From Corynebacterium sp. ACRPS (GTDB lineage: Bacteria > Actinomycetota > Actinomycetes > Mycobacteriales > Mycobacteriaceae), in NCBI RefSeq assembly GCF_022346005.1, contig NZ_JAKRMY010000010.1, positions 60,636 through 124,635 on the forward strand: DNA of 64,000 bases, written 5' to 3'. The notes beneath the pieces were generated by a model that saw only the letters and a list, made by a program, of their open reading frames with translations, searched no databases and was not told the origin of the DNA. Positions 18,859 through 30,059 of this stretch are shown here, one piece after another (the stretch's first letter is position 1; each line of letters begins with the position of its first letter). Made by a program: the position numbers and the translations under genes.

Positions 18859-19665
18859 ATGCCAACGTTATGGGCAGTTGCAGACTTGCACGGCGCGATC
18901 CGTGAAAATTTTGCGCGCATTGCAGAGCTAGCCCCACCAGATCCCGCCGATTGGCTCATTGTGGCAGGCGATGTCGCAGAGCGCAGCGAGCTCATCGTGC
19001 GCATCTTGCGCGATTTGGCCGCGCGCTATGACACCGTTATTTGGGCGCCGGGCAATCACGAGTTATTTTCCCGTTCCCAAGACCAGTACAAGGGGCGCGA
19101 AAAATACGACCACCTGGTTGCCGCCTGCCGGGAAATCGGCGTTATCACCCCGGAGGACCCTTACCCGGTCTTTAACGGGATAACGATCGTGCCGCTTTTT
19201 ACCCTGTATGACTACAGCTTCCGCCCACCGGGGACCTCGGTGGAAGAAGCGGTGCAACAGGCGCGCGCCAAAAAGCTTGTCATGACCGATGAGGTAGCTA
19301 TCGCACCTTTTGTAGATGTGCGCGCCTGGTGTTGGGACCGCTTGGCGTATTCCATTAAGCGTTTATCCCGAGTGCAGGGCCCAACCATCTTGATCAACCA
19401 CTGGCCGCTGGTGCAAGAGCCCACGATGGTGCTGCGCTTCCCGGAAATCGCCCTGTGGAGCGGCTCGCGGCATACGCGCTCGTGGCCGCGGCGGTACAAG
19501 GCAGAAGCGGTCATCTACGGACACCTGCACACGCCCTCCAAGATGAATGTGGATGGGGTAGACCATATCGAAGTCTCTTTGGGCTATCCGCGCGAGTGGC
19601 GTAACCAGCCCCACCGTATCCCGTGGCCATACCCAGTTACCTCGACGTTTGGTGAGGTGGACTAA
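18859..19665 (+). CDS. pptH: Metallophosphoesterase, PptH-like phosphopantetheinyl hydrolase
   Basis: A 268-residue calcineurin-like phosphoesterase. Metal ligands are seen in ADLHG (D-x-H), VAGDVAE, GNHE (about 74-77), INHWP and GHLH. Its stop codon overlaps the start of the phosphopantetheinyl transferase gene (TAATG). That coupling, followed by truB, matches Rv2795c-pptT-truB of M. tuberculosis, where Rv2795c (PptH) removes phosphopantetheine from carrier proteins. I infer the same antagonistic role here. ATG 18859 was preferred to an in-frame GTG at 18847 because it begins the family's MPTLWAVADLHG. Confidence 0.8.
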   Translation: MPTLWAVADLHGAIRENFARIAELAPPDPADWLIVAGDVAERSELIVRILRDLAARYDTVIWAPGNHELFSRSQDQYKGREKYDHLVAACREIGVITPEDPYPVFNGITIVPLFTLYDYSFRPPGTSVEEAVQQARAKKLVMTDEVAIAPFVDVRAWCWDRLAYSIKRLSRVQGPTILINHWPLVQEPTMVLRFPEIALWSGSRHTRSWPRRYKAEAVIYGHLHTPSKMNVDGVDHIEVSLGYPREWRNQPHRIPWPYPVTSTFGEVD

Positions 19666-20339
19666 TGCTGTATCCCGACCTATTCCCAGAAACTACCCGG
19701 TATTGCTATGTGCGCACGGATGCTCGCGAGTCCGACCTGCTCAATTATGAGCAGCTCGACCCAAAAGAACAGTCCATAGTCTCGCAGGCGGTCGATATCC
19801 GGAAGTCCGAATTTGGCGATGCCCGCTGGTGTGCGCACCAGGCCCTGCGCGAGCTGGGCTTTACAGGTACTAACCCGATTATGCGCGGCGAGCGGGGCAT
19901 GCCGCTGTGGCCCGAAGGATTTATTGGATCCATGACCCATACGGAGGGCATGCGCGCAGCAGTGGTAGCCTCCACTACGGATTTTCGCTCCATTGGCCTT
20001 GATGCGGAGCCGGCGCAGCGCCTGCCCGAACACGTGTTGACCATGATCGCCCGAGCCGGGGAAATGCAGCAGCTGCCCCGCCTAGAAAAGGCGGGGGTGC
20101 ACTGCCCAGACCGCCTGCTATTTTGCGCCAAGGAGGCTACCTATAAGGCGTGGTTTCCCATGACGCATCGGTGGCTGGATTTCGATCAAGCGGAGATCGA
20201 TATCCGCGAGGATGGCACCTTCATTTCCTATATCCTGGCCCGCCCCACGCCAGTGCCGTTTATCACCGGCAAGTGGATCCTAGAAGGCGGTTATGTCGTG
20301 GTTTCCACGCTGGTTCCGGCCCTTGATTTTTCAGCCTGA
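19665..20339 (+). CDS. pptT: 4'-phosphopantetheinyl transferase, PptT/Sfp type
   Basis: A 224-residue enzyme that transfers phosphopantetheine from CoA to acyl or peptidyl carrier proteins, needed for mycolic acid and siderophore synthesis. Magnesium and catalytic residues are visible: SIGLDAEP (D113, E115) and FCAKEATYKAW (K156, E157, K161). The N terminus MLYPDLFPETTRYCYVRTD is typical of the PptT branch. It is coupled by a 1-base overlap to the PptH-like hydrolase. It converges on truB across 47 bp. Confidence 0.92.
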   Translation: MLYPDLFPETTRYCYVRTDARESDLLNYEQLDPKEQSIVSQAVDIRKSEFGDARWCAHQALRELGFTGTNPIMRGERGMPLWPEGFIGSMTHTEGMRAAVVASTTDFRSIGLDAEPAQRLPEHVLTMIARAGEMQQLPRLEKAGVHCPDRLLFCAKEATYKAWFPMTHRWLDFDQAEIDIREDGTFISYILARPTPVPFITGKWILEGGYVVVSTLVPALDFSA

Positions 20340-20386
20340 CCGGAAACCCGCTCAGATCGCCTCGATCAATGCCCTCAGCCACTGAC

Positions 20387-21280
20387 TTAGAGGGTGGACG
20401 GCCGTGCCACAAAGACCGTAGCCAACCTTTTTCCCTTCTCCTTAATGAGCGCGATGGCCTGGCCATTGGGGGCTACCGCCGCATGAACCCCGGACAGCCC
20501 GCGCGGCTCTAACCATTTGCCCATCGCTAAGGCGGCGGCCTCGTCCTCGGTGACGGGCAGGACGGGGAAACTGCGCTTGAGCGCCTCATCGAGGCTTAAG
20601 GAGAGGCGGGGGTTTTCGGCAAGATCGGCGAGCAGGTGGGCATCGGCAAGCGCGAAGGGCCCCACCGTTGTGCGGCGCAGGGCGGTTAAATGCCCGCCGA
20701 CGCCCAAGGCTTCGCCCATATCGCGCGCCAAGGAGCGGATATAGGTGCCGGAGGAACACTCCACGGATACATCGAGGTCAACAAAATCGCCCTCGGTGCG
20801 CAGGTCATGAATGTCAAAGCTGTGGATGGTGACCGGGCGGGCGGGAATATCTACCTCTTTGCCCTCGCGCACCAATTCATGCGCCCTTTTGCCCTTGATC
20901 TTGATGGCGGAAACCGCGGCGGGCTTTTGCATAATATCGCCGGTTAACGCGGCAACTTCGGCCTCGATGGCGGAACGGTGCAGCGCGGCCGCAGGCTTGC
21001 CCCAGCGAAATTCGCCCTCAGCATCATCGGTGGTGGTAGAAGCGCCGAGGCGGATGGTGGCTGAATAGGACTTGGTGGAGGCGACCATGTGCGCGAGGAA
21101 TTTGGTGCCGCGTTCGATGCCGAGGACTAGCACCCCTGTCGCCATGGGATCCAGGGTGCCGGCATGGCCGACCTTTTTGGTGTGGAAATACCTGCGTAGG
21201 CGGCTAACAACATCGTGGGAGGTCATGCCGGCAGGCTTATCAACGATGACAAGTCCGGAATGTGCGAGCGCATCAGTCAT
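20387..21280 (-). CDS. truB: tRNA pseudouridine-55 synthase
   Basis: A 297-residue enzyme that makes pseudouridine 55 in the T-loop of tRNAs. The catalytic motif is KKVGHAGTLDPMATGVL, with D44 as nucleophile; SGLVIVDKPAGMTSHDVV opens the protein and CSSGTYIRSLARD marks the core. A C-terminal PUA-like domain follows. Start ATG 21280 is favoured; a TTG 9 nt upstream is in frame. TAGACT 8 nt before the ATG suggests a leaderless mRNA from a promoter overlapping that of ribF. Confidence 0.93.
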   Translation of the reverse strand: MTDALAHSGLVIVDKPAGMTSHDVVSRLRRYFHTKKVGHAGTLDPMATGVLVLGIERGTKFLAHMVASTKSYSATIRLGASTTTDDAEGEFRWGKPAAALHRSAIEAEVAALTGDIMQKPAAVSAIKIKGKRAHELVREGKEVDIPARPVTIHSFDIHDLRTEGDFVDLDVSVECSSGTYIRSLARDMGEALGVGGHLTALRRTTVGPFALADAHLLADLAENPRLSLSLDEALKRSFPVLPVTEDEAAALAMGKWLEPRGLSGVHAAVAPNGQAIALIKEKGKRLATVFVARPSTL

Positions 21281-21282
21281 AG

Positions 21283-22326
<1,044 letters not shown>

Positions 22327-23268
22327 ATGAAGGCGATCCTCGATCTTGATACCGGTATTGATGATGCCCTGGCCTTGGCGTATGCCCTAGCCCACCCAGA
22401 GCTTGAGCTCATTGGGGTGACCTGCACGTATGGCAATGTCACCGTCCCACTGGCGGTGCGCAATACCCTGGCGCTGCTGGAGCTGCTGGATAGGCCCGAT
22501 ATCCCGGTCTTTGCTGGCCCCAGCCCGGACGGTTTCCAGCCCAGCGAGATTTCGGCCTTCATCCACGGCCAGAATGGCGTGGGTGAGGTCGCGCTTAGCC
22601 CGTCCGATAAGACCGAGGACACGCAGCCGGCCGCGGATTTCCTCGTGCAGGCCGTGCGCGATTACGGCGATGAACTCGTCATTATCCCCACCGGCCCGTC
22701 CACGACCATCGCCCAGGCCATGCTTGCCGATGCCTCCTTTGCCACCAACGCCCACATTGTCATGATGGGCGGGGCGCTGACCGTTCCCGGCAATGTTTCC
22801 GCGTGGGCAGAGGCCAATATTTCCCAGGACCCGGATGCCACCGATTACCTCTTCCGCCACAGCCAAGATGTCACCATGGTGGGCCTTGATGTCACCCTGC
22901 GCACCCTCTTGACGGAAAAGGAAACCGCGCGCTGGCGGGCAACCGGAACGGCCGCGGGCGAGATTTTCGCCGATATGGTGGATTACTATATCCGCGCTTA
23001 TGCCACCACGGCTCCTCACCTGGCCGGCTGCGGTCTGCACGATCCGCTGGCCGTGGCGGTAGCCGCAGATCCTTCCTTGGTGGAAGTCATCGAGACCAAT
23101 ATGAAAACCGATACCGAAGGCCCCACCCGCGGGCGCACCATCGCGGATGAAACTAGGCTGAGCCAGGAACCGACCGCGAAGGTCGCCGTGGGCGTGGATA
23201 ACGAGCGGTTTGTCAGTGAATTTGTAGACCGCCTCGAAGAACTTTTCCGCACGGTGGGCGCCAAGTAG
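22327..23268 (+). CDS. Inosine/uridine-preferring nucleoside hydrolase family protein
   Basis: A 313-residue enzyme with the family Ca2+-binding N terminus LDLDTGIDDALAL (acidic cluster D6, D8, D12, D13) and the downstream block VIIPTGPSTTIAQAM and IVMMGGAL. The HDPLAVAVA motif near 237 carries the catalytic histidine. It cleaves ribonucleosides to base plus ribose for salvage. It abuts ribF with no gap and has AAGGAG across the junction, so it belongs to the ribF transcript. Confidence 0.9.
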   Translation: MKAILDLDTGIDDALALAYALAHPELELIGVTCTYGNVTVPLAVRNTLALLELLDRPDIPVFAGPSPDGFQPSEISAFIHGQNGVGEVALSPSDKTEDTQPAADFLVQAVRDYGDELVIIPTGPSTTIAQAMLADASFATNAHIVMMGGALTVPGNVSAWAEANISQDPDATDYLFRHSQDVTMVGLDVTLRTLLTEKETARWRATGTAAGEIFADMVDYYIRAYATTAPHLAGCGLHDPLAVAVAADPSLVEVIETNMKTDTEGPTRGRTIADETRLSQEPTAKVAVGVDNERFVSEFVDRLEELFRTVGAK

Positions 23269-23301
23269 CGCAGCGTTTTGATTTGCCGTGCTAATTGGCT
23301 G

Positions 23302-23307
23302 TAAGAT
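23302..23307 (+). promoter_or_regulatory. Promoter of rpsO
   Basis: TAAGAT -10 with TTGATT 18 nt upstream as a possible -35. It implies a 5' leader of about 100 nt before rpsO, including a GTTGCG/CGCAAC stem at 23341-23364. Confidence 0.5.
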
Positions 23308-23417
23308 GACCAGTTGGCTTAGCGACTGTGGTTCACGACAGTTGCGGCACGCGGAGCTCGCAACGGCGGCGCTGCGCGTTGAAGAATAGTGTGGACTGAA
23401 ATAAAGGAGAAATACTC

Positions 23418-23687
23418 ATGGCATTGACCACTGAGAAGAAGGCCGAAATCCTCAAGGAGTACGGCCTGCACGAGACCGACACCGGTTCCCCCGAGGCACA
23501 GGTTGCCCTGCTGACCTCCCGCATCAACACTTTGACGGAGCACCTGAAGTTCCACAAGCACGATCACCACTCCCGTCGTGGTCTGCTGCTGATGGTTGGT
23601 CGTCGTCGTGGCCTGCTGAAGTACTTGGCAGAAAACAACGTGGATCGTTACCGTGACCTGATTTCCCGCCTGGGCCTGCGCCGCTAA
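23418..23687 (+). CDS. rpsO: 30S ribosomal protein S15
   Basis: An 89-residue protein of standard length. Conserved features are [32 protein letters not shown] and [19 protein letters not shown], which contact 16S rRNA helices. AAGGAG lies about 8 nt before ATG 23418. A hairpin separates it from pnp, the usual neighbour. The leader of about 100 nt could host S15 autoregulation, but no classical pseudoknot was identified by eye. Confidence 0.97.
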   Translation: MALTTEKKAEILKEYGLHETDTGSPEAQVALLTSRINTLTEHLKFHKHDHHSRRGLLLMVGRRRGLLKYLAENNVDRYRDLISRLGLRR

Positions 23688-23712
23688 TTGCGACGCGGCT
23701 GCGGCCGAATTT

Positions 23713-23742
23713 TTCCCCTTGCCCTGTGGCAAGGGGAATTAG
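23713..23742 (+). terminator. Hairpin between rpsO and pnp
   Basis: A perfect 11-bp stem TTCCCCTTGCC/GGCAAGGGGAA (23713-23738) with a 4-nt loop, followed by TTAGTGGTTTTA. It is a weak terminator or an RNase processing site; rpsO-pnp read-through is common in bacteria. Confidence 0.5.
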
Positions 23743-23820
23743 TGGTTTTATACCCTCTTAAACCTTGTAGGGAGCAGGGGCGATTGCGGTCGCCGTAGCT
23801 CAAAAGTGCGGAATCTCTGT

Positions 23821-23826
23821 TAGAAT
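23821..23826 (+). promoter_or_regulatory. -10 box of pnp
   Basis: TAGAAT, about 74 nt before the pnp ATG, with the rpsO hairpin upstream. It indicates independent transcription of pnp with a 5' leader. Confidence 0.45.
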
Positions 23827-23899
23827 TTTCACCGTTGTCAAAACAATGTGGAAAAGGCGGCACCGACGATCGCCTAAAGCACTCAAGGAGAATTACTAG

Positions 23900-26146
23900 A
23901 TGAGCGTTCAGAACTCCGTAGAGTTCAATATCGATGAAGAATTCGGTATTACCGAAGCTATCGCTGTCCTCGACAACGGGGACTTTGGCACCCGCACGGT
24001 ACGTTTCGAAACCGGCCAGTTGGCCCGCCAGGCAGATGGTTCCGTAACCACGTACCTCGACGATGACACGATGCTGCTGGCCACCACGACCGCCTCGAAC
24101 CAGCCGCGCGAGAACTTTGACTTCTTCCCGCTCACTGTGGACGTGGAAGAGCGCATGTACGCAGCCGGCAAGATCCCCGGCTCCTTCTTCCGCCGCGAGG
24201 GGCGTCCCTCCACCGAGGCCATCTTGGCCTGCCGCCTCATCGACCGCCCGCTGCGCCCCACCTTTGTCAAGGGCCTGCGCAATGAAGTGCAGGTGGTCAT
24301 CACCGTCCTGTCGCAGGACCCGGAAGAGTACTACGACGTCGTAGCCATCAACGGCGCGTCTGCGGCAACCCAGCTTTCCGGTCTGCCGGTCTCCGGCGCC
24401 GTCGGCGGCGTGCGCATGGCGCTCATCGCCGATGACAAGCACCCTGGTGGCCAGTGGGTGGCGTTCCCGAACCACGAGCAGCACGAGCGCGCGCTCTTTG
24501 AGATGGTCGTGGCCGGCCGCATCGTTTCCAAGGGGCGTAAAGAAGACGTCGCCATCATGATGGTGGAAGCTGGCGCCGGCACCAACGTTGCAGAGCGCAT
24601 TGCCGATGGCGCCCCGGCACCGCAAGAAGCCGCCGTCGCCGAAGGACTTGAGGCAGCCAAGCCGTTCATTAAGACCCTGTGTGAAGCCCAGAACGGCCTG
24701 GCAGAGCGCACCGCCAAGGAGACCCAGGAGTTCCCGCTCTTCCCGGCGTATGAAGACGATGTCTTCGCCGCCGTGGAAAAGGCCGCTTCCAAGAAGCTGG
24801 AGAGCTTGCTGACCATTCCGGGCAAGCAGGAGCGCGACGAGGCCACGAACGAACACATGGAGCAGGTCGAACAAGATCTGCTGCCGCAATTTGCTGACCT
24901 GGAAGAGGCAGTGGCTTCCAAGCAGATTCGCGCTGCGTATAACGAGGTCATGAAGAAGATCGTGCGCCGCAAGATCTTGACCGATGGTTTCCGCATCGAT
25001 GGCCGCGGCCTGACCGATATCCGCGATCTGTCCGTCGAAGTTGACTTGGTTCCACGCGCACATGGTTCTTCCTTGTTCGAGCGCGGCGAGACGCAGATCC
25101 TCGGTGTCACCACCCTGGATATGTTGAAGATGGAGCAGCAGATCGACTCGCTTACTCCGATTGAGTCCAAGCGCTATATGCACCACTACAACTTCCCGCC
25201 ATTTTCTACCGGTGAGACCGGCCGCGTCGGCTCGCCCAAGCGCCGCGAAATCGGCCACGGTGCGCTCGCCGAGCGCGCCCTGCTTCCGGTCATCCCGTCG
25301 CGCGAGGATTTCCCGTATGCCATCCGTCAGGTCTCTGAGGCGCTCGGTTCCAATGGTTCTACCTCCATGGGCTCTGTCTGTGCGTCCACCCTGTCCCTCT
25401 ACAACGCGGGCGTTCCGCTCAAGGCGCCGGTAGCCGGCATCGCCATGGGCTTGGTCTCCGGTGAGGTCAAGGGCAAGGAAAAGTTCGTCGCACTGACCGA
25501 TATCCTCGGTGCCGAGGACGCCTTCGGCGACATGGACTTCAAGGTTGCGGGCACCTCCGAATTCATCACCGCGCTGCAGCTGGACACGAAGCTCGATGGC
25601 ATTCCGTCTAAGGTCTTGGCCCAGGCACTCGAGCAGGCCCGCGATGCCCGCGCCACCATTCTGGAAACCATGGCAGAGGTCATCGATTCCCCAGATGAGA
25701 TGTCTGGCCTGGCCCCGAAGATCACCTCGGTGAAGATTCCGGTCAACAAGATCGGTGAGCTCATCGGCCCTAAGGGCAAGACCATCAACCAGATCACCGA
25801 AGATACCGGTGCTGATGTCTCGATCGAAGACGATGGCACGGTCTACATCTCTGCGGTCACCGGCGAAGCCGCAGACGCTGCGATTGAAAAGGTTAACTCC
25901 ATTGCCAACCCACAGTTGCCCAAGGTGGGCGAGCGCTTCCTCGGCACGGTAGTCAAGACCGTTCCATTCGGCGCCTTCGTTTCCTTGACCCCTGGCCGCG
26001 ATGGATTGATCCACATCTCCAACCTGGGTGGGGACGAACGCATTGAGAAGGTCGAAGATGTCGTTAACGTTGGCGATAAGGTACAGGTAGAAATCGCGGA
26101 TATTGATAACCGCGGCAAGATCTCCCTAGTGCCCGTTGAGGACTAA
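23900..26146 (+). CDS. pnp: Polynucleotide phosphorylase (PNPase / GPSI)
   Basis: A 748-residue phosphorolytic 3'-5' exoribonuclease. Order of parts: RNase PH domain 1 (about 20-250), helical linker, RNase PH domain 2 (about 360-580; [23 protein letters not shown] split over the phosphate-binding site), KH domain ([14 protein letters not shown]) and C-terminal S1 domain ([20 protein letters not shown]). AAGGAG precedes ATG 23900. It degrades mRNA and together with RNase J in this window forms much of the actinobacterial RNA-decay machinery. Confidence 0.97.
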   Translation: MSVQNSVEFNIDEEFGITEAIAVLDNGDFGTRTVRFETGQLARQADGSVTTYLDDDTMLLATTTASNQPRENFDFFPLTVDVEERMYAAGKIPGSFFRREGRPSTEAILACRLIDRPLRPTFVKGLRNEVQVVITVLSQDPEEYYDVVAINGASAATQLSGLPVSGAVGGVRMALIADDKHPGGQWVAFPNHEQHERALFEMVVAGRIVSKGRKEDVAIMMVEAGAGTNVAERIADGAPAPQEAAVAEGLEAAKPFIKTLCEAQNGLAERTAKETQEFPLFPAYEDDVFAAVEKAASKKLESLLTIPGKQERDEATNEHMEQVEQDLLPQFADLEEAVASKQIRAAYNEVMKKIVRRKILTDGFRIDGRGLTDIRDLSVEVDLVPRAHGSSLFERGETQILGVTTLDMLKMEQQIDSLTPIESKRYMHHYNFPPFSTGETGRVGSPKRREIGHGALAERALLPVIPSREDFPYAIRQVSEALGSNGSTSMGSVCASTLSLYNAGVPLKAPVAGIAMGLVSGEVKGKEKFVALTDILGAEDAFGDMDFKVAGTSEFITALQLDTKLDGIPSKVLAQALEQARDARATILETMAEVIDSPDEMSGLAPKITSVKIPVNKIGELIGPKGKTINQITEDTGADVSIEDDGTVYISAVTGEAADAAIEKVNSIANPQLPKVGERFLGTVVKTVPFGAFVSLTPGRDGLIHISNLGGDERIEKVEDVVNVGDKVQVEIADIDNRGKISLVPVED

Positions 26147-26170
26147 TCCCTCAGGCGCCCTTTAGAGCAG

Positions 26171-26212
26171 TGGCCCTGTTTCCCGAATATGGTGGGAAAC
26201 AGGGCCATTTTC
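26171..26212 (+). terminator. Rho-independent terminator of pnp
   Basis: A perfect 14-bp stem TGGCCCTGTTTCCC/GGGAAACAGGGCCA (26171-26207) is followed by TTTTCT. Confidence 0.85.
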
Positions 26213-26232
26213 TATGCCTGCGCCGTGATCAC

Positions 26233-26964
26233 TCAGTTCTGGAAATCAAGCACAAGGCGTTTGGGGTTTTGCAGGAAGGTCACGGAATAAGGCGTTTGCT
26301 TCTTTAGCCCGATGACCAACTGCGTTTGCGCCTCGAAGGTGGTGGTGTAGTTGATCTCTTGCACGACACCGGCACCTGGTGTGATGCCAGTATCCATAAA
26401 CCTTTGTTCTAACTCCGGCGTCGATGGCCACGGGGTGCCCTCGATACCAAGGTTGAGGAAAGTGGCGCCTTTGACCTCGACCGGAAGCCCCGATGCTTGG
26501 TGGGCGGGCTGATCCGTATAGGTAGTAAACCACCCTGCTTCTCCGTCGCCTTCAAGATCAACCACGACGCGGGTAAAAGAGTCATGCGCGGCTACTCGGA
26601 TCCCGGTGGGGACGAGGCCACCCAATCCAGGAGGTAGGTGGCGCTGATCCTCGAGGGAGGGCGTGCCCATACCGCCAAAAGCAGGTTTTGGATCATTGCC
26701 CTGCGCTTGTTGCTGATGATGGCTTAACGGGGCGGTGTCTTCTACCGTCTTGGTTGGGTCATCGGCAGTGGTCGTGGTGGTAGGCTCTGATTTCTTTGCC
26801 GCAGACGTGGTCGACTCAGCGGTGGAACTGGTTGATTCCTCCTGCGTGGCAAATGAGGCATCGGCGGCCTCGTCATCGCTGGGGCTAGCGCAAGCAGCCA
26901 GCGAGAGCATGCAGCTTATACCGGCGCCAGCAGCGATAGCGCGGGTGAGAGTAGATCGAGACAT
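26233..26964 (-). CDS. Lipoprotein with AMIN-like domain
   Basis: A 243-residue lipoprotein. A short signal ends in lipobox SLAAC (C25). A Ser/Thr/Glu-rich linker (about 30-90) follows, then a C-terminal beta-rich domain (about 120-243) with FTRVVVDLEGDGEAGW, FLNLGIEGTPWP and a terminal KRLVLDFQN, which resembles the AMIN-like domain of actinobacterial lipoproteins. The likely place is the outer face of the membrane or the wall; the role is unknown. A TAGAAT box lies at 27006-27011 on the minus strand. ATG 26964 was taken rather than the GTG 9 nt upstream because the signal begins there. Confidence 0.75.
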   Translation of the reverse strand: MSRSTLTRAIAAGAGISCMLSLAACASPSDDEAADASFATQEESTSSTAESTTSAAKKSEPTTTTTADDPTKTVEDTAPLSHHQQQAQGNDPKPAFGGMGTPSLEDQRHLPPGLGGLVPTGIRVAAHDSFTRVVVDLEGDGEAGWFTTYTDQPAHQASGLPVEVKGATFLNLGIEGTPWPSTPELEQRFMDTGITPGAGVVQEINYTTTFEAQTQLVIGLKKQTPYSVTFLQNPKRLVLDFQN

Positions 26965-27082
26965 TCTGACCACTTCCTAGGTTGTCTACCTTGTTGTCTC
27001 TTCCAATTCTACCGGTACACAAGTGGCCTAACTGGGGAAGTGATGCAATTGTTGTATAAGGGAAAGTAGCGAAGGCGTGGGC

Positions 27083-27472
27083 CTAGCGCTTCAACTGGAC
27101 GAGCTGGATGAGGTTACCCACGGTATCGTCAAAGACTGCGGTAATGGAGGGGCCAACGTCGGTGGGCTCCATGGTAAAGTCCACGCCCTTGTCCTTGAGT
27201 TCGGCGTATTCTTTCTCCACATCCTGCGACAAGAATTGGGTGACCGGGATATTATCCGCCTTCAGCGCCTCGGTGTACGTTTTGGCGGCTGGGTGACCCT
27301 TGGGTTCAAGCAGCAATTCAACGCTGCCGTCGCCGTCCGCGTTGGTGACCGTTAGCCACCGGAAATCGCCGTGCGTGACGTCATCTTTTACCCGGAAACC
27401 TAGGACATCGACATAAAAATCGTGGGCGCGAGCAACGTCATCTACTGGAACGGACGCAATATAAATCTGCAT
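27083..27472 (-). CDS. VOC (glyoxalase/bleomycin-resistance fold) family protein
   Basis: A 129-residue single-domain VOC protein: IYIASVPVDDVARAHDFYVDVLGF opens the first beta-alpha-beta-beta-beta unit, and the second holds KGVDFTMEPTDVGPSITAVF and a terminal GNLIQLVQ. The final DxxGNxxQL element normally supplies a metal ligand; here Q replaces the usual glutamate side of the motif, so activity is uncertain. The start at 27472 is 7 nt after TAGACT (leaderless); upstream in-frame codons were rejected. Confidence 0.82.
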   Translation of the reverse strand: MQIYIASVPVDDVARAHDFYVDVLGFRVKDDVTHGDFRWLTVTNADGDGSVELLLEPKGHPAAKTYTEALKADNIPVTQFLSQDVEKEYAELKDKGVDFTMEPTDVGPSITAVFDDTVGNLIQLVQLKR

Positions 27473-27479
27473 GACGCCC

Positions 27480-27485
27480 AGTCTA
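27480..27485 (-). promoter_or_regulatory. -10 box of leaderless VOC gene
   Basis: TAGACT on the minus strand, 7 nt before ATG 27472. Confidence 0.5.
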
Positions 27486-27566
27486 GCAGTGGTATTTTTG
27501 CCGTTCGGAGGCCCGCCCACCGCGGATGGGCGAGCGCGATAGGATGGGAAAGAAACAAAGGTTTAA

Positions 27567-28343
<777 letters not shown>

Positions 28344-28347
28344 CGGT

Positions 28348-29094
28348 ATGGCCACTGCGAGTGAGCTAAATATCCAGCTCATTGCCGCCACCGAGTTTCA
28401 CCCGCCACAGGGAACGCAGTGGCGTGCCGATGAGACGGCGACCGATGGCGAGGCCCTCGTCGAATTCGCAGGACGGGCGTGTTATGAGTCTTTTGACAAA
28501 CCCAACCCGCGCACCGCGACGAACTCCGCCTACCTGCACCACATCATGGAGGTAGGCCATACGGCGCTATTGGAACACGCCACGGCCACGATGTACATCA
28601 CGGGGCTCTCGCGCTCAGCCAGCCATGAATTGGTTCGCCACCGGCATTTTTCCTTTTCGCAGCTATCCCAGCGCTTTGTGCACCCTAATGAGATGCACGT
28701 AGCGCTGCCCAAGCTGGTGGAAGAAGATGAGCAATTACGCCGATTGGTCATGCAAGCCGTGGATGAAACCCGTTTTGTCTACGATGAGCTGCTAGAGGCC
28801 TTGGAAGAAAAGCTGGATGAGCCGAATGCGCTGCTGCGAAAGAAGCAGGCGCGGCAGGCGGCGCGCGCAGTATTGCCCAATGCGACGGAAACCAGGCTCG
28901 TCGTTACCGGCAATTACCGCGCGTGGCGCCACTTCATTGGGGCGCGGGCGGCTGAGCATGCTGATACGGAATTGCGCGAAGTGGCGGTGGAGTGCTTGAA
29001 GCATTTGCAGGAGCAAGCACCAGCGCTTTTCGATGACTTCCATATCACCACGTTGGCCGATGGAACGCAGATGGCCGCAAGCCCTTACGCTTAA
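28348..29094 (+). CDS. thyX: Flavin-dependent thymidylate synthase
   Basis: A 248-residue enzyme that methylates dUMP using FAD, NADPH and methylene-tetrahydrofolate. The ThyX motif is complete: [13 protein letters not shown] at 97-109. Other conserved parts are [20 protein letters not shown] and NYRAWRHFI near the C terminus. It lies between dapB and dapA as in corynebacteria and mycobacteria. Start ATG 28348 leaves only 4 bp to dapB. Confidence 0.95.
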   Translation: MATASELNIQLIAATEFHPPQGTQWRADETATDGEALVEFAGRACYESFDKPNPRTATNSAYLHHIMEVGHTALLEHATATMYITGLSRSASHELVRHRHFSFSQLSQRFVHPNEMHVALPKLVEEDEQLRRLVMQAVDETRFVYDELLEALEEKLDEPNALLRKKQARQAARAVLPNATETRLVVTGNYRAWRHFIGARAAEHADTELREVAVECLKHLQEQAPALFDDFHITTLADGTQMAASPYA

Positions 29095-29134
29095 CACGCG
29101 CCACCCCGATGCGGCCAAAAGGTGCACTAGCGGG

Positions 29135-29140
29135 TAACCT
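29135..29140 (+). promoter_or_regulatory. -10 box of leaderless dapA
   Basis: TAACCT, 8 nt before ATG 29149. Confidence 0.5.
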
Positions 29141-29148
29141 TGACGGCT

Positions 29149-30057
29149 ATGAGCACAGGTATGACAGCAAAGACTGGCGTTGACACCTTCGGTCGCATTG
29201 GCGTCGCCATGGTCACTCCGTTTGATCGTGACGGTGCGCTGGATGTAGAAGCGGGTCGCCGCCTGGCAGCTCATCTCGTAGACAACGGCGTGGATTCACT
29301 CATCTTGGGTGGAACGACGGGCGAGTCTCCTACCACGTCCTTGGACGAAAAGTTGGAGCTGCTCAAGGCCGTAAAAGAGGAAGTGGGAGACCGCGTCCGG
29401 ATCTGTGCGGGCGCCGGAACGAATAACACCGCAACCTCGATTGAGGTTGCCCAAGCTTCCGCCGCCGCAGGAGCCGATAGCTTGCTCGTTGTGACTCCGT
29501 ATTACTCCAAGCCCTCCCAAAAGGGCGTCTACGAGCATTTTGCCGCAGTTGCTGATTCTACGGATCTGCCGATTTGCGTCTATGACATCCCTGGCCGCTC
29601 GGGCATCCCAGTGGCGTCGGATACGCTCCGCCGCCTTACGGAATTGCCGACTATCCAAGCCGTGAAGGACGCTAAGGGCGATCTTTCCGCGGCCGCAGAA
29701 CTCATCCAAGAAACCGACTTGGCGTGGTACTCCGGTGACGATCCGATTAACCTGCCGTGGCTATCCCTCGGTGCTTCGGGTTTCATCTCCGTCATCGGGC
29801 ACGCTGCGCCGCGTGCCTTGGTAGAACTCTATGAAGCTTTCGATGCGGGCGATTTGGCCCGCGCGCAAGAAATAAATTACTCAACGCTTCTTCCACTGAC
29901 CCGCGCTCAGGCGCGGTTGGGCGGAGCGACATTTGCAAAGGAAGCTCTGCGCCTGCAGGGCTTTGAAGTTGGCGATCCCCGCCTTCCTGTTACCGCCGCG
30001 AGCGAGGAGGAACGCGAGGTACTTCGCCGTGATTTGGAACAATCTGGAGTCCTTTAA
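29149..30057 (+). CDS. dapA: 4-hydroxy-tetrahydrodipicolinate synthase
   Basis: A 302-residue aldolase that condenses pyruvate with aspartate semialdehyde, the first committed step to lysine and DAP. Schiff-base lysine K173 lies in [21 protein letters not shown] (54-63) and [13 protein letters not shown] are the other active-site blocks, with Y145 in [10 protein letters not shown]. The N terminus [15 protein letters not shown] matches the corynebacterial protein, so ATG 29149 is preferred over the TTG at 29140. The rnj gene starts 2 bp after the stop. Confidence 0.96.
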   Translation: MSTGMTAKTGVDTFGRIGVAMVTPFDRDGALDVEAGRRLAAHLVDNGVDSLILGGTTGESPTTSLDEKLELLKAVKEEVGDRVRICAGAGTNNTATSIEVAQASAAAGADSLLVVTPYYSKPSQKGVYEHFAAVADSTDLPICVYDIPGRSGIPVASDTLRRLTELPTIQAVKDAKGDLSAAAELIQETDLAWYSGDDPINLPWLSLGASGFISVIGHAAPRALVELYEAFDAGDLARAQEINYSTLLPLTRAQARLGGATFAKEALRLQGFEVGDPRLPVTAASEEEREVLRRDLEQSGVL

Positions 30058-30059
30058 GA

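Noticed and set aside
23684..26014. 776-codon open frame opposite pnp
   Set aside because: Antisense shadow of PNPase; no domain is recognisable and the true gene is on the plus strand.
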